A DNA stretch of 64,000 bases from Amycolatopsis sp. NBRC 101858 (lineage in GTDB: Bacteria > Actinomycetota > Actinomycetes > Mycobacteriales > Pseudonocardiaceae), in assembly GCF_030269325.1 (NCBI RefSeq), contig NZ_BSTD01000002.1:2108001-2172000 (forward strand). The letters are read 5' to 3'. Below the pieces are notes generated by a model. It did not search any database, was not told where the DNA came from, and saw only the letters and a list, made by a program, of their open reading frames with translations. The number at the start of each line of letters is the position of its first letter. Position 1 is the stretch's first letter. Both the position numbers and the translations under genes were made by a program. Below are positions 25,011-32,599 of the stretch, one piece after another.

Positions 25011-27077
25011 ATGCGTGACGATGTGGTCGAGGCGAGTGCAGTGGTCGGGCACACGCCGGACGTGGTGTGGCAGATCGTCGGATCGCCGGAATGGTATTCG
25101 CGGTTCGTCCCCGAGATCAGCGGGTGCGAAATCCACGAGCACGCCGCGCGCGGCCGGGGGCCCCGGGGCGTGATCCGGATCGCCCCCGAGCGGGGACGCA
25201 TGATGGAGGCCCAGGTCCAAGCCGTCGTGTACCGGCCGGGCGAGCACGTCGTGTGGTGCGGTGTCCCCGACGAAGGCGCGTGGGTCTCGGTCGAGCTGAG
25301 ACCCCTGGCCGGCGGCAAGACCGAGCTGTTCGTCCGGATGATGCTGCCGCCGTCGCACCTGGATCTGGTGTCGTCGGTGAAGAAGGACGTCCGCGCCCTC
25401 GCGCGGCGCCTCGACCTGCACCTGGGCGGGGAGTCCGACCCCAGCGCCGACAGCGACGGCACCAAGGCCACCAAGCTGCGCACCGCGAGCGTCCTGGTGC
25501 GCGCCGGCGTCCTGAGCGCGGGCCGCCCGGACAAGATCGCCCGCCAGCTCAACTCCCTCGCGCAGTGGGGCGCCACCATCGCCGGCGGCTACCAGGCCGC
25601 CGCGGCCCGCGTCCCCGACGAGCCCGCCCTGCACGACGAGCGCAGCCTCCGCACGTTCAAGCAGGTGCAGGAACGCAGCGACCGGCTCGCGAACGGGCTG
25701 AGCGAGCTCGGCGTCGGCGAACGCGACCGGATCGCGCTGATGTGCCGCAACCACGCCGCGATGGTCGAGTCGTTCGTCGCCGCCAGCAAGCTCGGCGCCG
25801 ACCTGATCCTGCTCAACACCGGCCTGTCCGCGGCTTCGGTCAAGGACGTCCTCGCCGAGCACGGGCCGGCCGCCGTGCTCGCCGACGACGAGTTCGCCCA
25901 GACCATCGCGAACGTCCCGGGCGAGTTCGCCCGGATCAGCACGTGGCCCGATGCCGAAACCGGCTACCCGACCGTCGACGAGCTGATCCACGCCGCGCCC
26001 GCCGACCCGCCCAAGCCGGTCGAGCGGCCGGGCCGCGTGGTCGTGCTCACCTCCGGGACCTCCGGGACGCCGAAGGGCGCGCGCCGCCCCACGCCCAAGG
26101 GCATGGGGACGGCCGCGGCGATCCTCGACCGCATCCCGCTGCGCGCCGGCGACCGGATCCTCGTCGCGGCACCGCTGTTCCACAGCTGGGGCTTGGCCGC
26201 GATGCAGCTCGGCATGGCGCTGCGGGCGTCACTCGCGCTGATCCGCAAGTTCGACGCCGAGGAGACGCTGCGCGCGATCGCCGAGCAGAAGTGCGACGCG
26301 CTGTTCGCCGTGCCGATCATGCTGCAGCGGATCATGGACCTGCCCGAGCGGGTGCGGGCGCGCTACGACCTGTCGTCGCTGCGGATCGTCGCGAGCAGCG
26401 GCTCGGCGATGTCCGGCACGTTCGTCACGCAGTTCATGGACACCTTCGGCGACGTCCTCTACAACTTCTACGGCTCGACCGAGGTGTCCTGGGCGAGCAT
26501 CGCCGACCCGGGCGACCTGCGCGCGGCGCCGAGCACGGCCGGGCGCTGCCCGCTCGGCACGCGCGTCGCGATCCTCGACGAGGACCGCAAGCCCGTGCCG
26601 CCGGGCGGCGAGGGCCAGATCTTCGTCGGCAACGACATGCTGTTCGACGGCTACACGAGTGGCAAGGACCCGGCGCGCGCGGCGGACCTGATGGCCACCG
26701 GCGACGTCGGCTACCTCGACGCGGCGGGCCGCCTGTTCGTCACCGGCCGAGCCGACGAGATGATCGTGTCCGGCGGCGAGAACGTGTTCCCCCGTCCGGT
26801 CGAGGAAGCGCTGGTGGCCCTGCCCGGCGTGCACGACGCGGCGGTCGTCGGCGTGGCGGACGCGGAATGGGGCCAGCGCCTCGCGGCGTACGTGGTGCCC
26901 CGACGCGGCGCCTCGCTGCACGCGGAGGACATCCGGGCCTACATCCACCAGCGGCTGGCCCGGTTCGCCGTCCCGCGGGACGTGTACTTCGTGCCGGACC
27001 TGCCCCGCAACGCGACGGGCAAGATCCTCAAGCGCCTGCTGCACGACGACACGTGGCCGGTCAGCAGCGAGTACTGA
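25011..27077 (+). CDS. START-like (SRPBCC) domain fused to acyl-CoA ligase
   Basis: A 688-residue fusion. Residues 1-145 are an SRPBCC/polyketide-cyclase-like domain (VVGHTPDVVWQIVGSPEWYSRFVPEI), a hydrophobic-ligand pocket fold; about 190-688 is an AMP-binding acyl-CoA synthetase with VVLTSGTSGTPKGARR (P-loop, about 345), the YGSTEV motif, ATGDVGYLD and the C-terminal lysine in RNATGKILKRLL. The ligase half resembles FadD-type fatty-acid CoA ligases. ATG 25011 is chosen to begin the START-like domain; a GTG at 24981 would add ten residues. Its last bases overlap the next gene's ATG (TGATG). The pocket domain may bind the acyl substrate or a partner lipid; that is inference. Confidence 0.88.
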   Translation: MRDDVVEASAVVGHTPDVVWQIVGSPEWYSRFVPEISGCEIHEHAARGRGPRGVIRIAPERGRMMEAQVQAVVYRPGEHVVWCGVPDEGAWVSVELRPLAGGKTELFVRMMLPPSHLDLVSSVKKDVRALARRLDLHLGGESDPSADSDGTKATKLRTASVLVRAGVLSAGRPDKIARQLNSLAQWGATIAGGYQAAAARVPDEPALHDERSLRTFKQVQERSDRLANGLSELGVGERDRIALMCRNHAAMVESFVAASKLGADLILLNTGLSAASVKDVLAEHGPAAVLADDEFAQTIANVPGEFARISTWPDAETGYPTVDELIHAAPADPPKPVERPGRVVVLTSGTSGTPKGARRPTPKGMGTAAAILDRIPLRAGDRILVAAPLFHSWGLAAMQLGMALRASLALIRKFDAEETLRAIAEQKCDALFAVPIMLQRIMDLPERVRARYDLSSLRIVASSGSAMSGTFVTQFMDTFGDVLYNFYGSTEVSWASIADPGDLRAAPSTAGRCPLGTRVAILDEDRKPVPPGGEGQIFVGNDMLFDGYTSGKDPARAADLMATGDVGYLDAAGRLFVTGRADEMIVSGGENVFPRPVEEALVALPGVHDAAVVGVADAEWGQRLAAYVVPRRGASLHAEDIRAYIHQRLARFAVPRDVYFVPDLPRNATGKILKRLLHDDTWPVSSEY

Positions 27078-27340
27078 TGCCCGAGCACACGCCCGACGGC
27101 CGGTACATCGTCGTCGACGGGCGCCGCTGGCGGGCGACGGACCCGGAGATCCCGGACGACGTCCGCGACCGGCTGCAGAAGCACCTGATGGCGGCCCGGC
27201 GGGTGCAGGATCGCGCGCGTACCCAGGTGGCGAAGGTGGCTTTGGGCGAGCGCGGCGAGCCGTGGTGGGAGCAGACGTCCGCGCAACGGCGCGCGCGGTG
27301 GGAAAGCGGCCTCGCCGAGCTCGATCAGCCCACCGGCTGA
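27077..27340 (+). CDS. Small conserved actinobacterial protein of unknown function
   Basis: An 87-residue charged protein beginning MPEHTPDGRYIVVDGRRWRA, followed by a helical Arg/Ala-rich segment (RLQKHLMAARRVQDRARTQV) and WWEQTSAQRRARWESGL. This small family is widespread in actinobacteria and is sometimes labelled 'biopolymer transporter Tol' in databases without evidence; I see no membrane segment or Tol domain. The ATG overlaps the acyl-CoA ligase stop by one base. The 3' end overlaps the opposing GyrI-like gene by 16 bases. It may bind nucleic acid given its basic character, but that is a guess. Confidence 0.75.
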   Translation: MPEHTPDGRYIVVDGRRWRATDPEIPDDVRDRLQKHLMAARRVQDRARTQVAKVALGERGEPWWEQTSAQRRARWESGLAELDQPTG

Positions 27341-27924
27341 CGCAGCACGGTCTTCAGCTTCGCGGGCTCGGTCCTCCGCGGGTCACCGAGGTAGACCTCG
27401 TGGTGCAGCCCGGTCTCCTCGAGTCCGTGCTGCGCGAGGAACTCGCCGTGCAGGCGGGCGAGCAGCGGACCTTCGTCGTCGTACGAGCCGACGTGGAGCG
27501 CCTGCGCGCACCGGCCCTCGTGCAGCTTCTCGAGCCGGACGGGCGCGTCGATCTTCTTCTTGCGCCGCACGGATTCCCGGGCTTCCTCGACCGCGTCCTC
27601 ACCGATCCACGCCGGCTGGGAGATGAGCATCGTCCACTGCCAGGAATCCTTGGACCGCACGGTGAACGCGGCGTAGTCCTCGGCCCACCACAGGCCTTCC
27701 AGCGGGCCGACGACGAAGTCCTCACCGGTGCGCTTGGCGGTCATCTTGATCGTGTAGGCGAAGGCGTAGAGCGCTTCGACGGCTCGGACGTAGCTCTCGG
27801 CGGTGTTCGGGTTGCCGCGGCCGTCGAGCGCGAGGAACTGCTGCTCGGGCACGTCGAGCAGGGCCCAGTCGGTGTTCTTCGGTGCGTACAGCTGCTTCAG
27901 GTCCTTCTTGACGTCGTAGAGCAT
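27325..27924 (-). CDS. GyrI-like small-molecule-binding domain protein
   Basis: A 199-residue protein of the GyrI-like superfamily (SOUL/BmrR ligand-binding fold): FLALDGRGNPNT near residue 30, LEGLWWAEDYAAF in the middle and KLHEGRCAQALHVGSYDDEGP late in the chain. Stand-alone GyrI-like proteins bind hydrophobic drugs and some hydrolyse cyclopropanoid toxins. ATG at 27924 overlaps the PadR stop (TGATG), so the pair is one transcript. The PadR gene in front with its own palindrome suggests induction by a toxic ligand. No HTH is present in this protein, so it is an effector or enzyme rather than a regulator. Confidence 0.85.
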   Translation of the reverse strand: MLYDVKKDLKQLYAPKNTDWALLDVPEQQFLALDGRGNPNTAESYVRAVEALYAFAYTIKMTAKRTGEDFVVGPLEGLWWAEDYAAFTVRSKDSWQWTMLISQPAWIGEDAVEEARESVRRKKKIDAPVRLEKLHEGRCAQALHVGSYDDEGPLLARLHGEFLAQHGLEETGLHHEVYLGDPRRTEPAKLKTVLRQPVG

Positions 27925-28427
27925 CAGGTCATTCCTTCCAGCCACGCGGCTTCCGCTTCGAGCTGCGCGATCGAGTAGCCGAAGATCGCCCGGACGAACG
28001 GCGGGGCCTCGACCTCGGCCGCGCGGCGGACCTCGGCCAGCCGCTCCGCCACCGCTTCGGCGCGCCGGGCCAGCGCGTTCGCGAGCCGCTCGGGCGGGAT
28101 GGCCGGGCTGTTCGCCAGCCCGGCCAGCACCGGCGGGTGCACCGGGCGCAGTTCGGCGATGGCCGCCTCCGCGGCCTCCGCGCACGCCCGCCGGCCCGCG
28201 TCCGTCGCCGTGTAGGTCTTCTTGGCCTTCGCGTGCGCCCGCTCCCCCGCGACCTCGGCGACCAGGCCGCGGTCGCGGAGTTTGCCGAGCACATAGTAGA
28301 TCGAACTGAAGCCGAGGGCGGTCCAGTCGCGCATGCCGCGTTCCGAGACGACCTCGTCCAGCTCGTAGCCGTGCCTCGGCCGCTCGGCCACGAGGCCGAG
28401 CACCGTCAGTTCCGCGTCGGTCAGCAC
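27924..28427 (-). CDS. PadR family transcriptional regulator
   Basis: A 167-residue PadR protein: N-terminal winged helix (AELTVLGLVAERPRHGYELDEVVSERG...SSIYYVLGKLRDRGLV) and a C-terminal helical dimerisation region (ALARRAEAVAERLAEVRRAAEV). The GTG start at 28427 is five bases from a perfect palindrome (28433-28450) that covers the expected promoter, so it is probably autorepressed and controls the coupled GyrI-like gene. PadR proteins usually release DNA on binding phenolics or drugs. Confidence 0.9.
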   Translation of the reverse strand: MLTDAELTVLGLVAERPRHGYELDEVVSERGMRDWTALGFSSIYYVLGKLRDRGLVAEVAGERAHAKAKKTYTATDAGRRACAEAAEAAIAELRPVHPPVLAGLANSPAIPPERLANALARRAEAVAERLAEVRRAAEVEAPPFVRAIFGYSIAQLEAEAAWLEGMT

Positions 28428-28432
28428 CGGTC

Positions 28433-28450
28433 TATTCTAGCGATAGAATA
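28433..28450. promoter_or_regulatory. Perfect palindrome, candidate PadR operator
   Basis: TATTCTA-GCGA-TAGAATA: 7-base perfect arms with a 4-base centre, AT-rich in a GC-rich background, immediately upstream of the PadR start codon. The arm TATTCT doubles as a -10-like hexamer, so binding would block RNA polymerase. Confidence 0.65.
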
Positions 28451-28476
28451 CCGCCGCCGGTCAAGGTCGCCGGAAA

Positions 28477-28499
28477 TTGTCGGTGGGTGCTGGCATGCT
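28477..28499 (+). promoter_or_regulatory. Near-match to PafBC / RecA-independent DNA-damage promoter
   Basis: TTGTCGGTG, eight bases, then CATGCT. The mycobacterial RecA-NDp/PafBC promoter is described as TTGTCRGTG-N8-TAnnnT; the -35 part is perfect and the -10 part differs only at its first base. It points toward the SWIM/MoxR/vWA cassette, whose first start codon is 79 bases downstream. Confidence 0.5.
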
Positions 28500-28577
28500 T
28501 CACCGGGTAAGCCTCCCTGGGCCACTAGCCTGGGGAATCCGACCGGACGGCAAAGGAAACCAGTGGGGGGACAGGTG

Positions 28578-29882
28578 GTGACGGCGGTGCCGTGGACCGC
28601 GGAACGCGTGGCCGGGCTCGCGCCGGATCCCGCTTCGGAGAAGGCGGGCCGGGCGCTGGCCGCGCCGGCGAAGTGGTCGGGCGCGGGTGCGTCCGAAGAC
28701 GCCGTGTGGGGCTTCTGCCAGGGCAGCGGCAAAAAGCCGTACCAGACGTGCGTCGAGCTCGCCGAGCCCGCCTTCCGGTGTTCCTGCCCCAGCCGGAAGT
28801 TCCCGTGCAAGCACGCGCTCGGGTTGCTGATGTTGTGGGCCGCGCGGCAGCTCGACACGGCGGAGCCACCCGAGTGGGTGCACACCTGGCTCGCCGAACG
28901 CGCCGATCGCGCCCAGCGCGCCGAAAAGCGCGCGGAAGCGGCCGGCCCGAAGGACGAAGAGGCCGCCGCGCGCCGGGCCGGTGAACGCGCCGCGCGCGTC
29001 GAAGGCGGCGTCGCCGAGCTGAAAGTCTGGCTGACCGACCGGATCGGCGCGGGTTTCGCCGGTTTCGAGCGCAGCGGCGGTGAAGAGCTGCGCACGGTGG
29101 CCGCGCGGATGGTCGACGCCCAGGCGTCCGGCCTGGCGGGCGGCCTCCGGCGGGCGGCGGGGATCGTCGGCCGCCGCGACTGGCCGGAGGCGCTGCTCGG
29201 CGAGCTGTCGCTGCTGTACCTGCTGGCGGACGCCGCGACCCGGCTGGCTTCGCTGCCGGCTCCGCTGGCGGAGACGGTCCGGACGCGGCTCGGTTTCTCG
29301 GTGGAGACCGCGCGAGTCCTGGAAAGCGGCGAGCGCGTGTCGGACGAGTGGCTGATCACGGGCGCGGCCGACGAGGAGAACGACCGGCTGTTGACGCGCC
29401 GCACGTGGCTGCGCGGCCGGCTCACGGGCCGCGACGCGCTGGTGCTGTCGTTCGCGCCACCGGGGCGGCCGCTGGACGCGTCGTTGCCACCCGGGCACCT
29501 GCTGACGGCGGAGCTGGCGTTCTACCCGGGAGCAGCACCCCTGCGAGCCCTGGTGGCCGAGCGCGGCATCCCGCTGCCGGCCCCGGCCGCCGAGGGCGGC
29601 TCGATCCCGGACGCGCTCGCGGCGTACGCGCGGGCGATGGCGGCGGACCCGTGGCTGGAACGCTGGCCGGTCCTGCTCTCCGACGTGACCCCCGCCGAAC
29701 ACGCGGACGGCTGGTGTCTGTCCGAAAAGGACGGAACCGCGCTGCCGCTGGTGCCGTACACGTTCCCGTGGTCGCTGCTGGCGATGTCCGCGGGCAAGCC
29801 GCTGACGGTGGCGGGCGAGTGGAGCCAGTCGGGCCTGCGGCCGCTGATGTGCTGGCAGGATGACCGGGCGGTGCGCCTGTGA
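28578..29882 (+). CDS. SWIM zinc finger protein
   Basis: A 434-residue protein. The SWIM motif is Cys68-x-Cys70-x6-Cys77-x-His79 (CSCPSRKFPCKH), a nucleic-acid or protein-binding zinc site. After it comes an Ala/Glu/Arg-rich helical stretch (about 90-140, likely coiled coil) and a C-terminal domain without recognised motifs, similar in layout to E. coli YehQ. GTG 28578 is chosen since the run of G at 28565-28570 is a fitting Shine-Dalgarno; earlier in-frame GTG codons at 28563 and 28575 exist. First gene of the cassette with DUF5691, MoxR, DUF5682 and vWA genes. A near-PafBC promoter stands upstream. Likely the substrate-recognition arm of a MoxR-vWA machine (inference). Confidence 0.87.
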   Translation: MTAVPWTAERVAGLAPDPASEKAGRALAAPAKWSGAGASEDAVWGFCQGSGKKPYQTCVELAEPAFRCSCPSRKFPCKHALGLLMLWAARQLDTAEPPEWVHTWLAERADRAQRAEKRAEAAGPKDEEAAARRAGERAARVEGGVAELKVWLTDRIGAGFAGFERSGGEELRTVAARMVDAQASGLAGGLRRAAGIVGRRDWPEALLGELSLLYLLADAATRLASLPAPLAETVRTRLGFSVETARVLESGERVSDEWLITGAADEENDRLLTRRTWLRGRLTGRDALVLSFAPPGRPLDASLPPGHLLTAELAFYPGAAPLRALVAERGIPLPAPAAEGGSIPDALAAYARAMAADPWLERWPVLLSDVTPAEHADGWCLSEKDGTALPLVPYTFPWSLLAMSAGKPLTVAGEWSQSGLRPLMCWQDDRAVRL

Positions 29883-30131
29883 CTCCCGACGCCACGCACA
29901 GATCCGAGCCGGTGAGCCGGAACCTGGCTCCCACGAGCGTTCCTGCGCCCCGCAGCCCGGCCCGCGCGGACTTCCCGGCCGCTGTCCGGGCGGCGCGGAT
30001 TCTCCTGGTCCCCGAGGTCCGGCGGACGCCGGCCATGCCACGTCCTCCGGCATTTCGCGCCTGGCGAACCGAACCCGCTCCGCGCCTGGTCCTTGCCATC
30101 CCACCCACCAACTCCGGAAGGCGGTGAAGCC

Positions 30132-31517
30132 GTGAAAGCCTGGGAAGACCTCGTCGGCACCGCGCTGCTCGGCACCCGCCGGCGCACCCTCGACCCCGCC
30201 ACCCAGCCACCCGCCGTCCAGGACCTCATCGAAGACCGTGCCGATCCCGCGGAACAGCTGCTCTCCGCGGCGGCCGTCCTCACCACCTACCGGCGGGCCG
30301 GGCGCCGGCCGCTCCACGATGTCCGTCCCCTGCCCGTCGCCGCGGCCGACGAGCGGCCCTTCGTGCCTCCGCTCGCGCGGGAACGGCTGGCCCGGCTGCT
30401 CGCCGCCAGCCATCCGGATCTCCTGCTGGAGTGGCTCGGCATCGTCGCCGGCACGAACTACCGCATCCCGCCCGAAACCCTCCCGCTGCTCGCCGAAGCC
30501 GCGCGCAGCAAGGCCGCCCTGCGAGGGCCGCTCGTCACCGTCGCCGGGCCGGTCGGGGCGTGGCTCGGGCAGCGCAACCCGGACTGGGCCTTCCTTTCCG
30601 CGCCGCCCGAGGAAGGACAGGACGTCTGGCAGTACGGCAGTCTCACCCAGCGCCGCCGCTGGCTCGCCGCCAAGCTGGCCGACGATCCCGCCGCCGCCCG
30701 CGAAGCCTTGACGACGTCCTGGAAGAGCGAACCCGCCGACGTCCGGTCGGACTTCCTCGGCGTGCTCGCCGGGCACGTGGGCACCGAAGACGAAGCCTTC
30801 CTCGAAGCCGCCCTCACCGATCGGGCCGCCGCCGTCCGGGAACGGGCCGCCGACCTGCTCGGCCGGCTGCCCGGCACGCGGTACGGCGAGACCATGGCCG
30901 ACCGGCTGCGACCGCTGGTGCGCCGGAAGGGCCGGGTGCTCGAAGTGTCCGTCCCCCAGGGCGAACGCGGCGAAGGCACCGTCCGGCTGCGCACCCTCGC
31001 CGCCGCTGCTCCGCTGGCCTTCTGGACCGAGTTCGGCCCACCCGCCGAAGTGGTGCGGATGACCGTCGAGGGCTGCCCGGCCGGCGTGCTGCGCGACTCC
31101 TGGGCCACCGCGGCCCAGCGCCAGCGCGACGAAACCTGGGCGCAGGCGCTGATCGGCGCCGACCCCGGCGGCCGCACCACGCCGCCGCTGCTCGGCGTGC
31201 TGAGCCCGGCGAGCCAGGCCGCCACCGTGGGGCACCTGGTGAGCCGGCTGCCCGTCGAGTCGTTCGCGCGGCTGGTGCACGAGCTGCCCCGGCCGTGGAC
31301 GAAGGAGCTCGGCACCGCCCTGCTCGACTGGATCGCCCGCCAGGACGACCACCGCCTGGTCTCGCACGCCGCCGTCGTGATCGCCCGCGCGGTCCCCGCG
31401 GCGTGCCTCCGCCACCCGCTCGCCACCACCCGCCTGACCATGGACGCCGGTCCGTGGCGCCGGGCGCTCACCGAAACGCTGAACTTCCGCCGCGAAATGT
31501 ACGAGGAGCTCGCATGA
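30132..31517 (+). CDS. DUF5691 family protein
   Basis: A 461-residue soluble protein beginning VKAWEDLVGTALLGTRRR, which I recognise as the DUF5691 start. Much of it is helical and HEAT-repeat-like (LLEWLGIVAGTNYRI, AAAVRERAADLLGRLPG, VRSDFLGVLAGHVG), suggesting a scaffold. No enzyme motif is visible. The GTG at 30132 follows GGAAGGCGG. It lies 249 bases after the SWIM gene, a gap in which I see no gene or clear promoter, and overlaps the MoxR gene by ATGA. The gene is consistently found with SWIM, MoxR, DUF5682 and vWA genes in actinobacteria, from memory. Confidence 0.82.
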   Translation: MKAWEDLVGTALLGTRRRTLDPATQPPAVQDLIEDRADPAEQLLSAAAVLTTYRRAGRRPLHDVRPLPVAAADERPFVPPLARERLARLLAASHPDLLLEWLGIVAGTNYRIPPETLPLLAEAARSKAALRGPLVTVAGPVGAWLGQRNPDWAFLSAPPEEGQDVWQYGSLTQRRRWLAAKLADDPAAAREALTTSWKSEPADVRSDFLGVLAGHVGTEDEAFLEAALTDRAAAVRERAADLLGRLPGTRYGETMADRLRPLVRRKGRVLEVSVPQGERGEGTVRLRTLAAAAPLAFWTEFGPPAEVVRMTVEGCPAGVLRDSWATAAQRQRDETWAQALIGADPGGRTTPPLLGVLSPASQAATVGHLVSRLPVESFARLVHELPRPWTKELGTALLDWIARQDDHRLVSHAAVVIARAVPAACLRHPLATTRLTMDAGPWRRALTETLNFRREMYEELA

Positions 31518-32599
31518 CCGCCGCCACCGTCCTCCGGCCGCACGCCGAACAGGACCACGCCGCCGAGCTGGCCGCGCTGGCCGCCGCCGACGACCGGGCC
31601 AAGCCGCCCAACTGGAACCTGTCCCCGTGGGCCGTCGTCGAGTACCTGCTCGGCGGCACGCTGGCCGACGGCACCGTGATCACGCCGAAGTACGTCGGCC
31701 CGCGGCGGCTGATCGAGGTCGCCGTCGCGACGCTGGCCACCGATCGCGCGCTGCTGCTGCTCGGCGTGCCCGGCACGGCGAAGACGTGGGTGTCCGAGCA
31801 CCTCTCCGCCGCGATCAGCGGGGATTCGACGCTGCTGGTGCAGGGCACCGCGGGTACGTCGGAGGAGTCCATCCGCTACGGCTGGAACTACGCCCGGCTG
31901 ATCGCCGAAGGCCCGAGCGCCGCCGCGCTGGTCGAAAGCCCGCTGCTGCACGCGATGCGGGACGGCAAGCTGGCCCGGCTCGAGGAGCTGACGCGCATCC
32001 CGGCCGACGTCCAGGACTCGCTGATCACGATCCTGTCCGAGAAGACGCTGCCGATCCCGGAGCTGGGCACCGAGGTGCAGGCGCGGCCGGGCTTCAACCT
32101 GATCGCCACGGCGAACAACCGCGACAAGGGCGTCAACGAGCTGTCGAGCGCGCTGCGGCGGCGGTTCAACACCGTGGTGCTGCCGCTGCCGGACAGCGCC
32201 GAGGCGGAGGTCGAGATCGTCAGCCGGCGGGTCGCCGAGCTGGGCACGTCGCTGCAGCTGCCGGTGGAAGCCGCCGAGCTGGCCGAGATCCGCCGGGTGG
32301 TCACGGTGTTCCGCGAGCTGCGTTCGGGCCGCACGGAGGACGGCCGCACGGCGGTGAAGTCCCCGTCCGGCACGCTCTCGACGGCCGAGGCGATCAGCGT
32401 CCTGACCGGCGGCCTCGCGCTGGCCACGCACTTCGGCGACGGCGTGCTGCGCCCGCACGACATCGCGGCCGGCATCCACGGCGCGGTGGTCAAGGATCCG
32501 GTGGCCGACCGCGCGATCTGGATCGAATACCTCGAGACGGTCATCCGCGAGCGTGACGGCTGGGCCGACTTCTACCGGGCCGGCCAGGAGCTTTCGTGA
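31514..32599 (+). CDS. MoxR-type AAA+ ATPase (YehL-like)
   Basis: A 361-residue AAA+ protein: Walker A GVPGTAKT at 84-91, a Walker B region around ARLEELTRIPADVQDSL where the usual DE is replaced by LEELTR-type residues seen in the MoxR clade, sensor 1 in NLIATANNRDKGVNEL and the arginine finger in SALRRRFN. MoxR ATPases act with vWA proteins to remodel or load metals into partners. Start overlaps the DUF5691 stop (ATGA), and the stop overlaps the DUF5682 start (GTGA). Gene partners match the YehL subfamily rather than RavA or CoxD. Confidence 0.9.
   Translation: MTAATVLRPHAEQDHAAELAALAAADDRAKPPNWNLSPWAVVEYLLGGTLADGTVITPKYVGPRRLIEVAVATLATDRALLLLGVPGTAKTWVSEHLSAAISGDSTLLVQGTAGTSEESIRYGWNYARLIAEGPSAAALVESPLLHAMRDGKLARLEELTRIPADVQDSLITILSEKTLPIPELGTEVQARPGFNLIATANNRDKGVNELSSALRRRFNTVVLPLPDSAEAEVEIVSRRVAELGTSLQLPVEAAELAEIRRVVTVFRELRSGRTEDGRTAVKSPSGTLSTAEAISVLTGGLALATHFGDGVLRPHDIAAGIHGAVVKDPVADRAIWIEYLETVIRERDGWADFYRAGQELS

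Noticed and set aside
29883..30131. Short frames between the SWIM and DUF5691 genes
   Set aside because: No ribosome site or conserved pattern; treated as noncoding.
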